DNA of 64,000 bases from contig NZ_JABWEB010000001.1 in the NCBI RefSeq assembly GCF_013369485.1, positions 434,001 to 498,000 on the forward strand, given 5' to 3'. Position numbers and translations under genes: made by a program. Below the pieces are notes generated by a model, which ran no database searches, had not been told where the DNA came from, and was given only the letters and a program-made list of their open reading frames with translations. This DNA is from Massilia sp. BJB1822. GTDB lineage: Bacteria > Pseudomonadota > Gammaproteobacteria > Burkholderiales > Burkholderiaceae_D. This document shows positions 35,491-44,204 of this stretch, in pieces; the first letter of the stretch is position 1, and the number at the start of each line of letters is the position of its first letter.

Positions 35491-36321
35491 CTAGTGGCTG
35501 CCGAGATAGGCGTTGATCACATCCTGATTGCCGCGCACCTCGTCGGGCGTGCCGTCGCCAATCTTCTTGCCGTAGTCGAGCACCACCACGCGATCCGAGA
35601 TATCCATCACCACGCCCATATCGTGCTCGATCAGCACGATGGTGGTGCCGAACTGGTCGTTCACGTCGAGGATGAAGCGGCACATATCCTGTTTTTCTTC
35701 CACGTTCATGCCGGCCATCGGTTCGTCCAGCAGCAGGATTTCCGGTTCGGCCGCCAGGGCGCGGCCCAGCTCCACGCGCTTTTGCAGGCCGTAGGGCAGG
35801 CGGCCCACCGGCGTTTTGCGGATATGCTGGATTTCCAGGAAGTCGATGATGGCCTCGGCCTTTTTGCGGTGCTCGATTTCCTCGCGCCGCGCCGGTCCCC
35901 AATACAGGGCTTGCAGCAGGAAGTTGGACTTCATCTTCAGGTTACGGCCGGTCATGATGTTGTCCAGCACCGTCATGCCTTTGAACAGGGCGATGTTCTG
36001 GAAGGTGCGCGCGATGCCGGATTTGGCGGCCTGGTAGCAATCCATATTTTTTCGGTGCTGGCCGCGGTAAATGATCTCGCCCTGCTGCGGGCGGTACACG
36101 CCGTTGATCACGTTCAGCATCGAGCTTTTGCCCGCGCCATTGGGGCCGATGATGGCGCGGATTTCATGCTGGCGCACGTCGAAGGAGATATTGGTCAGCG
36201 CCTTCACGCCGCCGAAGGACAGCGAGATATTCTGCAGATCGAGTATCACCGGGCCGGTCTTGCGCGCCGAGCCGAAATGCATGTCGGGTTCATTCATTAT
36301 CATGGTGGGTTCCTCGATCAT
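35491..36321 (-). CDS. ABC transporter ATPase (LivG-like)
   Basis: A 276-residue ATPase. Walker A IIGPNGAGKSSMLN, signature region LPYGLQKRVELGRALA, Walker B PEILLLDEPMAGMN, H-loop LIEHDMGVVMDI. The ATG at 36321 overlaps the ligase stop (ATGA) and has GGAAGG upstream. A second in-frame ATG at 36303 has GAGGA upstream, so either may be used. Confidence 0.9.
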   Translation of the reverse strand: MIEEPTMIMNEPDMHFGSARKTGPVILDLQNISLSFGGVKALTNISFDVRQHEIRAIIGPNGAGKSSMLNVINGVYRPQQGEIIYRGQHRKNMDCYQAAKSGIARTFQNIALFKGMTVLDNIMTGRNLKMKSNFLLQALYWGPARREEIEHRKKAEAIIDFLEIQHIRKTPVGRLPYGLQKRVELGRALAAEPEILLLDEPMAGMNVEEKQDMCRFILDVNDQFGTTIVLIEHDMGVVMDISDRVVVLDYGKKIGDGTPDEVRGNQDVINAYLGSH

Positions 36322-38264
36322 GCTGCGGCCTTCCCGATCACGGGAAAGGTTTTGCTGTCCTGGATTTTCAGGTCGGCGGCGATCATGCCGCTGCGGCCAT
36401 CCTCGAATTTCACCTGGGTTTCGATATGCTGCACGGCCTTGCCGCTGTAGAGCGCATCGATCAGCACCGCGTATTTTTCGGCGACGAATTTGCGGCGCAC
36501 CTTGCGGGTGCGGGTCAGCTCATCGTCGTCCGGGTCCAGCTCCTTGTGCAGCACGAGGAAGCGGTGCACCTGGGTGTCGCCCATCAGCGCCTCGCTGGCC
36601 AGGTCGGCGTTGACCTTTTCGATGCATTCCTTGATCAGCTCATAGGTTTGCGCATGGGCCGCCAGATCGGTGTAGCCGGAGTAGGCGATATTGCGCCGCT
36701 CGGCCCAGTTGCCCACCGCCTCCATATCGATATTGATGAAGGCCGTGACCTGGTCGCGCTGGTTGCCGAAAGCCACAGCCTCCTTGATGAAGGGGAAGAA
36801 CTTCAGCTTATTCTCGATATAGTTGGGCGCGAACATGGCGCCGCCATTCAGCTTGCCCACGTCGGCGGCGCGGTCGATGATTTTCAGATGGCCCTCGCTG
36901 TCGAACAGGCCCGCATCGCCGGTGTGGAAATAGCCTTGCTCGTCGATGGCTTCGCTGGTAGCGTCGGGACGCTTGTAGTAGCAGTCCATCAGCGTCGGCG
37001 ATTTCACCAGCACCTCGCCGTTGGCGGCCAGCTTCACTTCCACGCCGGGCGCTGGCAGGCCCACGCTGTCGAACTTGATCTTGCCGTCCGGCTGCAGGCA
37101 GATATAGGCGCAGGTTTCGGTGGAACCGTAGAACTGTTTCAGGTTGATGCCGATCGAGCGATAGAAGCGGAACAGATCCGGACCGATGGCGGCGCCCGCC
37201 GTGTAAGCCACGCGCACGCGCGACAGTCCCAGCACGTTTTTCAGCGGGCCATACACCAGCAGATCGCCGATGGCGTAGGCGACGCGGTCGGACAGCGGTA
37301 CATCCTTGCCGTCCAGGATGTCGGCGCCGCAGCGGCGCGCCACATCCATATAGTGCTGGAACATCTTGCGTTTCAGCGTGCCGGCATCTTCCATGCGTAT
37401 CATCACCTGGGTCAGCATGTTTTCGAAGATGCGCGGCGGGGCGAAGTAATAAGTCGGGCCGATTTCGCGCATATCGGTCATCACCGTGTCGCTCGATTCC
37501 GGGCAGTTGACGGTGAAGCCGGCCACCATGGCTTGCGCCAGCGAGAACAGGCAGTCGCCGACCCAGGCCATCGGCAGGTAGGAGAGGATGTCTTCGCTGT
37601 CTTTCAGATTATCGAAGCCGATGCCGCCGGTGGCGGCCGCGATCAGGGCGGAGTGGGTCTGGCACACGCCTTTCGGCTTGCCGGTGGTGCCCGAGGTGTA
37701 GAGGATGATGGCGTTGTCGAATTCCTGGCCGGCGGCGATGGCCGCTTCGTAAAAGCCGGGATTGGCCTTGTCGTAAGCGCGGCCCAGCTCCTGCAGTTGG
37801 GCGAAGGAGGTCAGCTCCGGCTGCGTGTAGTTGCGCATGCCGCGTTCGTCCTCATACGCGATGTGGGCGATGTTCGGGCAGCTGGCTTTCAGCTCCAGCA
37901 GCTTGTCGACCTGCTCCTGGTCTTCCACCACGGCGTAGCGGATTTCCGCGTTCTCCAGCACGAAAGCCATATCGGCGGCCGGCGCGTCCTGATACAGCGG
38001 AACGGGCACGCCGCCCAAACACTGTGCCGCCAGCATGGCCCAGTACAGGCGCGGACGGTTGTCGCCGATGATCGCCAGGTTCATGCCGCGCTGGAAGCCC
38101 TGCGCGGCCAGGCCGCAGGCCAGGGCGCGCACTTCCTCGTTCACCTGCGACCAGTTCCAGGTCTGCCAGATGCCCAGGTACTTCTCGCGGAACGCCGGTT
38201 TGAGCGGGCGATCCTTCCCGTGCTGAAGCAGGCGGCGCGGGAAAGTGTGTAATTCAGTCTGCAC
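36318..38264 (-). CDS. Long-chain fatty acid-CoA ligase-like AMP-binding protein
   Basis: A 648-residue adenylate-forming enzyme. P-loop ILYTSGTTGKPKGVCQTHSAL, then YGSTETCAYICLQPDGKIKF and HTGDAGLFDSEGHLKIIDRAADV. It forms acyl-CoA from a carboxylic acid, ATP and CoA. The start is the GTG at 38264, with an ideal AAGGAG six bases before it; the longer frame upstream would run into the divergent regulator gene. First gene of the ABC operon. The combination argues for uptake coupled to CoA activation. Confidence 0.9.
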   Translation of the reverse strand: MQTELHTFPRRLLQHGKDRPLKPAFREKYLGIWQTWNWSQVNEEVRALACGLAAQGFQRGMNLAIIGDNRPRLYWAMLAAQCLGGVPVPLYQDAPAADMAFVLENAEIRYAVVEDQEQVDKLLELKASCPNIAHIAYEDERGMRNYTQPELTSFAQLQELGRAYDKANPGFYEAAIAAGQEFDNAIILYTSGTTGKPKGVCQTHSALIAAATGGIGFDNLKDSEDILSYLPMAWVGDCLFSLAQAMVAGFTVNCPESSDTVMTDMREIGPTYYFAPPRIFENMLTQVMIRMEDAGTLKRKMFQHYMDVARRCGADILDGKDVPLSDRVAYAIGDLLVYGPLKNVLGLSRVRVAYTAGAAIGPDLFRFYRSIGINLKQFYGSTETCAYICLQPDGKIKFDSVGLPAPGVEVKLAANGEVLVKSPTLMDCYYKRPDATSEAIDEQGYFHTGDAGLFDSEGHLKIIDRAADVGKLNGGAMFAPNYIENKLKFFPFIKEAVAFGNQRDQVTAFINIDMEAVGNWAERRNIAYSGYTDLAAHAQTYELIKECIEKVNADLASEALMGDTQVHRFLVLHKELDPDDDELTRTRKVRRKFVAEKYAVLIDALYSGKAVQHIETQVKFEDGRSGMIAADLKIQDSKTFPVIGKAAA

Positions 38265-38358
38265 CAGTGTCTCCTTAGCCCCTTCATGGGGGCGCTTATA
38301 ATGGTCTGGACCAGCACTTTTCTTGTGTGATGATATTAACGTGCGTTTTTGGGCCATG

Positions 38359-38376
38359 TTGTCTTTTCGAAGACAA
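38359..38376. promoter_or_regulatory. Palindrome between the ABC operon and the Crp/Fnr gene (probable operator)
   Basis: TTGTCTT, a TTCG centre, AAGACAA: a perfect 18-bp palindrome in the 142-bp divergent region. Crp/Fnr proteins bind palindromes of similar size (TTGAT/ATCAA or TGTGA/TCACA types), so this is a candidate site for the adjacent regulator controlling both directions. Confidence 0.55.
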
Positions 38377-38406
38377 TTCCCGGACTTTTGATGGTGCGTC
38401 GCAACA

Positions 38407-39093
38407 ATGGATACTAAACAACCGACCCTGAAGGAAGCGCTGCACGCGGCAATCTGGGCCAAGACCCTGACGCCTGAGCAGATGGCGCGCGTGGAAGCGA
38501 CCACTTTTGAAGTGTTCGTGCCGAAAGGCGGCTATGTCTGCCACAAGGGCGAGGTGGTGGACAATTGGGTGGGCATCCTGAGCGGCATGGTCAAGATGAA
38601 TAATTTTTCGCCGTCCGGCAAAAGCGTGACTTTCACCGGCGTGCCGCCCGGCGGCTGGTTCGGCGAAGGCTCGCTGCTCAAGGACGAGCGCCGCAAGTAC
38701 GACGCCATGGCCCTGCGCGACAGCCGCATCGCGCGCATGCCGGCCGAGACTTTCCAGTGGCTGCTGGAAACCAGCCTGCCGTTCACGCGCTTCCTGCTGA
38801 TGCAGCTCAACGAGCGCCTGGGCCAGTTCATCGGCCTGGTCGAAAGCGAGCGCCTGCTCGACCCCGACACCCGCGTGGCGCGCTGCCTCGCCTCGCTCTT
38901 CCATTCGCATTTGTATCCCGGCAGCGAGCCGCTGCTGCAGATTTCGCAGGAAGAAGTCGGCCTACTGTCCGGCGCTTCGCGCCAGCGCGCCAACCAGGCC
39001 TTGCAGCTGCTCGAACGGCAAGGCCTGCTCAGGGTCGACTACGGCGGCATCCGCATCCTCGACCTCGACGGCCTGCGCCGCTTCGAGGCTTGA
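38407..39093 (+). CDS. Crp/Fnr family transcriptional regulator
   Basis: A 228-residue protein. The cyclic-nucleotide-binding-like barrel spans ~25-140 (FVPKGGYVCHKGEVVDNWVGILSGMVKM, PGGWFGEGSLL). The C-terminal winged helix-turn-helix is in LLQISQEEVGLLSGASRQRANQALQLLERQGLL. It lacks the N-terminal Cys cluster of Fnr, so it does not sense oxygen through an Fe-S cluster. Divergent from the ABC/ligase operon, probably its regulator. Confidence 0.87.
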   Translation: MDTKQPTLKEALHAAIWAKTLTPEQMARVEATTFEVFVPKGGYVCHKGEVVDNWVGILSGMVKMNNFSPSGKSVTFTGVPPGGWFGEGSLLKDERRKYDAMALRDSRIARMPAETFQWLLETSLPFTRFLLMQLNERLGQFIGLVESERLLDPDTRVARCLASLFHSHLYPGSEPLLQISQEEVGLLSGASRQRANQALQLLERQGLLRVDYGGIRILDLDGLRRFEA

Positions 39094-39453
39094 TCAGCCA
39101 GCGCTTTGCGCTGGCTGCTCATCCTGTTCTTTCCAGGCCTCACTGGATTCGACAGATAGGCGCATCCCGACTGCCTTCAGCACGGCCAGCAGGATGCGTA
39201 ATGTTGGATTCCCCTTCGGCGACAAGGCGCGATACAGCGCTTCACGGCTGATGCCAGCTTCTGCCGCCACGGCGCCCAGCCCGCCATAGGCTTCGGCGAC
39301 GGTACGCAGCGCCAGCAGGCCCGCCGCCCTCTCATTGGGATCGTCCAATGATTCCATGGCGGCTTTCAGGTATTCGGTTGCCAGCTCCCGGTCGGCGCGC
39401 AATTCCTCGATTTCCCGTTCAGTATGCGAAACGGCACTGCTTCCTTTATCCAT
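39094..39453 (-). CDS. HigA-like antitoxin (addiction module antidote)
   Basis: A 119-residue protein with a helix-turn-helix: LGAVAAEAGISREALYRALSPKGNPTLRILLAVLKAVGMRL. This fits the 'addiction module antidote protein' family. It begins with a hydrophilic N-terminus (MDKGSSAVSHTEREIEEL). Its start overlaps the toxin stop by eight bases, so toxin and antitoxin are in HigB-first order. It should neutralise the toxin and repress the operon. Confidence 0.83.
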   Translation of the reverse strand: MDKGSSAVSHTEREIEELRADRELATEYLKAAMESLDDPNERAAGLLALRTVAEAYGGLGAVAAEAGISREALYRALSPKGNPTLRILLAVLKAVGMRLSVESSEAWKEQDEQPAQSAG

Positions 39454-39772
39454 GTTCCCGACCTTTCCAATCCAGCCAGTATTCTTTGGCGCGCCGTATA
39501 TCTGTGCTTTGACTACTTTTATCGCCGCCGCACAGAAGGATGACGATGGCTTTTCCATGTTGAGCAAAATAGACCCGATACCCGGCACCAAGATGAATGC
39601 GCAACTCCATCACGCCTTCTCCAACTGAGGCGGCGTCGCCGAAATTGCCTGTTTCAAGCTGCCGCAATCTGATACGGATGCGAGCTTGAGCAACCTTGTC
39701 CCGCAGGCTGCTCAGCCATTCGGTAAAAGGTTCGCGGCCATCGTTGCGGCGATAACGGAGCAGTTTAAGCAT
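39446..39772 (-). CDS. HigB/RelE-like toxin (addiction module killer protein)
   Basis: A 108-residue basic protein of the RelE/ParE-fold phage-derived Gp49-like group: EPFTEWLSSLRDKVAQARIRIRLRQLETGNFG, then GVMELRIHLGAGYRVYFAQHGKAIVILLCGGDKSSQSTDI. Such toxins cleave ribosome-bound mRNA. The ATG has TAGGAGC just upstream. Toxin precedes antitoxin, as in higBA. A palindrome lies in its promoter region. Confidence 0.85.
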   Translation of the reverse strand: MLKLLRYRRNDGREPFTEWLSSLRDKVAQARIRIRLRQLETGNFGDAASVGEGVMELRIHLGAGYRVYFAQHGKAIVILLCGGDKSSQSTDIRRAKEYWLDWKGREHG

Positions 39773-39781
39773 GCTCCTAGT

Positions 39782-39797
39782 GTAGTTTATAAGCTAC
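39782..39797. promoter_or_regulatory. Imperfect palindrome upstream of the toxin-antitoxin operon
   Basis: GTAGTTTATAAGCTAC, a 16-bp palindrome with one mismatched pair, 10-25 bases before the toxin ATG. It includes a TATAAA-like sequence on the minus strand, so it may overlap the -10 element and be the site where the antitoxin represses the operon. The remaining ~155 bases to the peptidase start hold no gene I can support. Confidence 0.45.
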
Positions 39798-39953
39798 GGA
39801 AATTAAGGCAAGAGTGACGTCACCTTGTTCTGCGTCATAGTTGGATGCGTTGGCAAGCCTGTCGGACCCTGCGCCCCGGCGCTGGAAAGATCGCTGTATC
39901 ATAGAGCCATGCCGCGCCGCAGTGGCGCGCCTGATAAGAATTCGACGAAGCTC

Positions 39954-41768
39954 ATGCAAAATCCAGAAAATTCCACGATCGCCGGCCGGCTTGCCTCGCT
40001 GCGCCAGGCGATGCGCGCGCACCGTATCGATGCCCTGATGGTGCCGTCCGCCGATCCGCATTTGTCCGAGTATCTGCCGCCGCGCTGGCAGGGGCGTGAA
40101 TGGCTGTCCAACTTCACCGGTTCGGTCGGCACTTTCATCATCACCGCCGATTTCGCCGGCGTGTGGACCGATGGCCGCTACTGGACCCAGGCCGAATCCG
40201 AGCTGGCCGGCACCGGCGTGCAGCTGATGAAGATTTCCTCGGGCGCCAGCGTGCAGTATGTGGACTGGCTGGCCGCCACCCTGCAGCGCGGCCAGACCGT
40301 GGCCGTGGATGGCGCGGTCCTGGGCCTGTCCATCGCCCGCCTGCTGCAACAGGCGCTGCAAGCGAAGGGCGTGGAGCTGCGCACCGACCTCGATCTGCTG
40401 GACGAGGTGTGGCAGGACCGTCCCGCCCTGCCTGATGCGCCCGTGTATGAACACTTGCCACCGTATGCCGTCACGCCGCGCGCTGCCAAACTGGCCGAGC
40501 TGCGCGCCGAGATGGCGCGCCTGGGCGCGCAGCACCACATCATCTCGACCCTGGACGATATCGCTTATCTGCTCAATCTGCGCGGTTCGGACGTCAACTA
40601 CAACCCGATCTTCCTGTCGCACGCCCTGATCGGCGCCGAGCAGGCCACGCTGTTTGTGGCCGACGGCAAGGTGCCGTCCGAGCTGGCCGCCACGCTGGCG
40701 CAGGACAAGGTGGCGCTGGCTCCCTATGCCGCTGCCCATGCTGCGCTGGCGGCGCTGCCGCCGGGCAGCACCTTGCTGCTCGACCCGCGCCGCATCACCA
40801 GCGGCACGCGCCAGGCCGTGCCGGCCTCGGTGAACGTGGTGGAAGCGATCAATCCGACCACCTTCGCCAAGTCGAGAAAGACCGAGGCCGAAGCCTTCCA
40901 TGTGCGCGACACCATGGAGCAGGACGGCGCCGCGCTGTGCGAATTCTTCAGCGAACTGGAACAGACCCTGGCCAATCCCCAGCGCGCGCCATTGACCGAG
41001 TATGAAATCGGCACCCGCATCACGGCCGCGCGTTCGCGCCGTCCCGGCTTCGTCAGCCCCAGCTTCGGCACCATCGCAGGCTTCAAGGCGAATGGCGCCA
41101 TCATGCACTACCGCGCGCCGGTGGAAGGCAGCGCCGTCATCGAAGGCGACGGCCTGCTGCTGATCGATTCCGGCGGCCAGTATGTGGGCGGCACCACCGA
41201 CATCACGCGCGTGATCGCGGTCGGCCAGATCGCGGCCGAGCACAAACGCGACTTCACCCTGGTCCTGAAAGGCATGATGGCCCTGTCCGTGACGCGCTTC
41301 CCGCGCGGCACCAAGTCGCCCATGTTGGACGCCATCGCGCGCGCCCCGATCTGGGCCGAGGGCGTCGACTTCGGCCACGGCACCGGTCACGGCGTGGGCT
41401 ATTTCATGAATGTGCATGAAGGTCCGCAATCGATTTCGCCGTCCGCCATGCCGGAAGCGCATACCGCCATGGAGCCGGGCATGATCACCTCGATCGAGCC
41501 GGGCATCTACCGTCCGGGCAAATGGGGCATCCGCATCGAAAACCTGGTGCTCAACCGTCTGGCGGGCGACCATGGCTTCGGTCCCTTCCTTGCTTTCGAG
41601 ACGCTGACCCTGTGCCCGATCGACACGCGCTGCATCGACAAAGCCTTGCTGCGCGCCGACGAGCTGCAATGGCTGAACGATTACCACGCCACCGTGCGCG
41701 CCCGCCTCAGCCCCCATGTGGGCGGCGCGGCCCTGGCCTGGCTGGAAGAAAGGACGGCGGCAATATGA
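39954..41768 (+). CDS. Xaa-Pro aminopeptidase family (M24B) peptidase
   Basis: A 604-residue aminopeptidase P-like protein of the long, three-domain eukaryote-like form. The creatinase N-domain is at ~10-310 (DALMVPSADPHLSEYLP). The catalytic domain has LLLIDSGGQYVGGTTDITRV (Asp pair), FGHGTGHGVGYFMNVHEGPQ (His), TSIEPGIYRPGKWGIRIEN (Glu pair). It removes N-terminal residues before proline using two metals. A start at 39909 is possible; 39954 is chosen because homology begins there. It overlaps the next gene by ATGA. Confidence 0.9.
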   Translation: MQNPENSTIAGRLASLRQAMRAHRIDALMVPSADPHLSEYLPPRWQGREWLSNFTGSVGTFIITADFAGVWTDGRYWTQAESELAGTGVQLMKISSGASVQYVDWLAATLQRGQTVAVDGAVLGLSIARLLQQALQAKGVELRTDLDLLDEVWQDRPALPDAPVYEHLPPYAVTPRAAKLAELRAEMARLGAQHHIISTLDDIAYLLNLRGSDVNYNPIFLSHALIGAEQATLFVADGKVPSELAATLAQDKVALAPYAAAHAALAALPPGSTLLLDPRRITSGTRQAVPASVNVVEAINPTTFAKSRKTEAEAFHVRDTMEQDGAALCEFFSELEQTLANPQRAPLTEYEIGTRITAARSRRPGFVSPSFGTIAGFKANGAIMHYRAPVEGSAVIEGDGLLLIDSGGQYVGGTTDITRVIAVGQIAAEHKRDFTLVLKGMMALSVTRFPRGTKSPMLDAIARAPIWAEGVDFGHGTGHGVGYFMNVHEGPQSISPSAMPEAHTAMEPGMITSIEPGIYRPGKWGIRIENLVLNRLAGDHGFGPFLAFETLTLCPIDTRCIDKALLRADELQWLNDYHATVRARLSPHVGGAALAWLEERTAAI

Positions 41769-42028
41769 GCGGCGCCCGTTCCACCAAGGCCGCGAATGCG
41801 CTGGCGCGGCTGAAAGAACGCAGCGGCAATGCCGCCTATTCGATGACGCGCACCGGCAACGGCCATTTCTTCCTGAGCGAAGGCGCGGGCAAGCCGCCGC
41901 TGTGCGAGCCGATGGAACTCGACGATTTCGTCGCCTTCCTCAACGCCCAGGGACCGCAGAAACCCAAGCGTGTCAGCAAGCTCGATGTCGAGTTTGAAAA
42001 ACAGCTCGGCCGGAAGAAGGCCGACTAA
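41765..42028 (+). CDS. Small hypothetical protein
   Basis: An 87-residue basic protein overlapping the peptidase stop by ATGA. It has SGNAAYSMTRTGNGHFFLSEGAGKPPLCEPMELDDFVAFLN, then a Lys-rich tail (KPKRVSKLDVEFEKQLGRKKAD). I recognise no family, but the first part looks like a small beta-sheet with an adjoining helix. It is co-transcribed with the peptidase and mgtC genes. Confidence 0.6.
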   Translation: MSGARSTKAANALARLKERSGNAAYSMTRTGNGHFFLSEGAGKPPLCEPMELDDFVAFLNAQGPQKPKRVSKLDVEFEKQLGRKKAD

Positions 42029-42046
42029 CCAGGAGAAGAGGCGAAT

Positions 42047-42790
42047 ATGCCCTCCATTGAATTTTTGCGTGCCTACTGGTCGACCGGAGAGCTGGCGACC
42101 AATGGCGTGATTCTGTTGAATTTGCTCGGCGCGCTGCTGCTTGGCCTGCTGGTCGGTTATGAGCGTTCCTATCATGGCCGGGCGGCCGGCATGCGCACCT
42201 ATGGTCTGGTGTGCATGGCGTCGGCCGCCCTGACCGTGATCGGCGGCTACCCGGCCCACTGGTTCGGCGGCCATATGACCGAGATGCTGGGCGTCGATCC
42301 CACCCGCGTCATCCAGGGCATCGTCACCGGCATCGGTTTCCTCGGCGCGGGCGTCATCATGCGGGAAGGTTTCAATATCAGCGGCCTTACGACGGCCGCC
42401 TCGATCTGGGCCTCCTCGGTGATCGGCGTGCTGGTGGGCGTGGGCTTTTACGCCTCGGCCATGGGACTGGCCTTCCTGTGCGCGATGTCGATGATTTTCC
42501 TGTCCAAGCTGGAGGCCTGGCTGCCTTCGCGCCACGCAATTGCGATTTCCATGCGTTTCAAGCCCGGTTTCGAGCCGCGCGAAGACGCCTTGCGCAAGGT
42601 GGCGCTGGAACGCGGCTATGAAATCGCCGGCGGCTCGCTGACCATTGGCCTGGACCGCGGCATGCAGGAGTGGCGCTTCGTGGCGCTGGCCCTGAGCAAG
42701 CGCAGTGGTTCGCCGCTGTCGCAGCTGGCGGCCGAACTGGCGCATTTCGAGGGCATCGACGGCTTCCAGCTGACCCATGCCCGCAACTGA
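42047..42790 (+). CDS. MgtC/SapB family membrane protein
   Basis: A 247-residue protein. Four to five N-terminal transmembrane helices with GLLVGYERSYHGRAAGMRTYGLVCMASA and the signature GIVTGIGFLGAGVIMREGFNISGLTTAASIWA. The C-terminal ~100 residues form an ACT-like cytosolic domain. MgtC proteins are linked to survival at low magnesium and modulation of membrane ATPases; SapB is of unknown function. RBS AGGAGAAGAGG before the ATG at 42047. Confidence 0.85.
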   Translation: MPSIEFLRAYWSTGELATNGVILLNLLGALLLGLLVGYERSYHGRAAGMRTYGLVCMASAALTVIGGYPAHWFGGHMTEMLGVDPTRVIQGIVTGIGFLGAGVIMREGFNISGLTTAASIWASSVIGVLVGVGFYASAMGLAFLCAMSMIFLSKLEAWLPSRHAIAISMRFKPGFEPREDALRKVALERGYEIAGGSLTIGLDRGMQEWRFVALALSKRSGSPLSQLAAELAHFEGIDGFQLTHARN

Positions 42791-42801
42791 AGGAGACGAA
42801 T

Positions 42802-43386
42802 GTGATCATCACTTCGCAAGACATTCTGGATTTCTGGTTCCTGCCCATCGGCGTCAAAGGCCATAATGCGCAGCGCCAGGAGTGGTTTACCCAGGATCCG
42901 GTCTTCGACGCCGGCATCCGCCTGCACTTCGGCGCCCTGATCGAGGAAGCCATCAGCGGCGGCTTGCGCCAGTGGGACGACGAGGGCACGCAAGGCACGC
43001 TGGCGCGCATCATCGTGCTGGACCAGATGACGCGCAACGCCTATCGCGGCACGCCCAAGGCCTTTGCCGGCGATGCGCTGGCGCTGGAAGCGGCCAAGGC
43101 GCTGGACGATTCCGGCGCCAACCAGACCTTGCCGCCGGTGCAGCGCTTCTTTGCCTATCTGCCCTTCGAGCATGCCGAAAACCTCTCGCTGCAAATGCGT
43201 TCGGTCGATCTGTTCGATATGCTGAGCGCCGCCGTGCCGGGCTTTGAAGTGCCGCTCGACTATGCCAAGCGGCATTTCGACGTGATCCGCCGCTTCGGCC
43301 GCTTCCCCCATCGCAACGCCATTCTCGGCCGCCCTTCCACGCCGGAAGAGCAGGAATTCCTGCGCCAGCCCGGCTCCAGCTTCTGA
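42802..43386 (+). CDS. DUF924 family protein
   Basis: A 194-residue all-helical protein of DUF924: ILDFWFLPIGVKGHNAQRQEWFTQDPVFDAGIR, LARIIVLDQMTRNAYRGTPKAFAGD, and FAYLPFEHAENLSLQ. It has a TPR-like fold and no known function. It starts at a GTG with AAGGAG six bases upstream; the ATG two bases before is out of frame. It overlaps the next gene by TGATG. Confidence 0.85.
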   Translation: MIITSQDILDFWFLPIGVKGHNAQRQEWFTQDPVFDAGIRLHFGALIEEAISGGLRQWDDEGTQGTLARIIVLDQMTRNAYRGTPKAFAGDALALEAAKALDDSGANQTLPPVQRFFAYLPFEHAENLSLQMRSVDLFDMLSAAVPGFEVPLDYAKRHFDVIRRFGRFPHRNAILGRPSTPEEQEFLRQPGSSF

Positions 43387-44204
43387 TGCCCACGCTTTCC
43401 GTCATCGGCGGCGGCCATGTGGGCCGCGCGCTGGGCCGTCTGCTGGCCGGGCAGTTCAGCGTGCAGGATGTGCTGACGCGCTCGCCGCAGTCGGCGCAGC
43501 TGGCGGTGGACTTCATCGGCGCTGGCCGTGCCCTGCAGGACTATGCCCAGCTGCGTCCGGCCGATGTGTATCTGCTGGCCGTCAGCGACGACCAGATCCT
43601 GCCCGCCTGCGCGGCACTGGCGGCGGCCGTGCCGCTGGCCGGCGCCGTGGTCTTCCACTGCAGCGGCGCGCTGGCATCCGATCAGCTGAAGGTTGCGGGC
43701 GAAGCGGGCGCTTACACCGCCAGCGTCCACCCGATCCGCAGCTTTGCCGATCCGGCCGCAGTGGCGGCCAATTTCGCCGGCACCTTCTGCGGCGTGGAGG
43801 GCGATGCGCGCGCGCTGGCCGTGCTCGATCCCGCGCTGCAAGCCATCGGCGGCCGCCCGGTCGCCATCGATGCCTCCGCCAAGACCGTGTACCACGCGGC
43901 GGCCGTCTTCGCCAGCAACTACCTGGTGACGGTGCTGGACGCCGCCCTGCGCGCTTACCAGGCGGCCGGTATTCCCGAGGACGTGGCGCGCGAGCTGGCC
44001 CGACCCCTGGCCAGCGAAACCCTGAACAATGTCTTCCGCATGGGTGCCGCACCCGCCCTCAGCGGCCCGATCGCGCGCGGCGACTTCACCACTGTCGAAC
44101 GCCAGCAGCAGGCGGTGGCGGCCTGGGATGGCGCCACCGGCGAGCTGTATCAAGCCCTGGTCGCGCCCACCGTGGCGCTGGCGGCACGCAAGACCCAGGG
44201 CTGA
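43386..44204 (+). CDS. Rossmann-like and DUF2520 domain protein
   Basis: A 272-residue NAD(P)-binding protein. The start LSVIGGGHVGRALGRLL is a nucleotide-binding motif (GxGxxG-like), then FHCSGALASDQLK, ASVHPIRSFADP, and the DUF2520 helical domain with KTVYHAAAVFASNYLVTVLDAALR. It resembles ketopantoate/6-phosphogluconate dehydrogenase-like folds; the substrate is unknown. Last gene of the pepP-like operon. Confidence 0.82.
   Translation: MPTLSVIGGGHVGRALGRLLAGQFSVQDVLTRSPQSAQLAVDFIGAGRALQDYAQLRPADVYLLAVSDDQILPACAALAAAVPLAGAVVFHCSGALASDQLKVAGEAGAYTASVHPIRSFADPAAVAANFAGTFCGVEGDARALAVLDPALQAIGGRPVAIDASAKTVYHAAAVFASNYLVTVLDAALRAYQAAGIPEDVARELARPLASETLNNVFRMGAAPALSGPIARGDFTTVERQQQAVAAWDGATGELYQALVAPTVALAARKTQG

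Noticed and set aside
36426..38252. 608-residue plus-strand frame over the acyl-CoA ligase
   Set aside because: Low-complexity His/Gly/Ala composition, no motif, overlaps a clear adenylate-forming enzyme.
38265..38504. N-terminal extension of the acyl-CoA ligase to 728 residues
   Set aside because: It runs through the divergent promoter and into the Crp/Fnr gene; the GTG at 38264 has AAGGAG at ideal spacing.
39094..39772. Prophage or genomic island around the toxin-antitoxin genes
   Set aside because: No integrase, att-like repeats or phage genes nearby; flanking genes are ordinary chromosomal ones.
39777..41717. 646-residue open frame antisense to the Xaa-Pro peptidase
   Set aside because: No recognisable domain; the plus strand holds the complete M24 metal-binding motifs.
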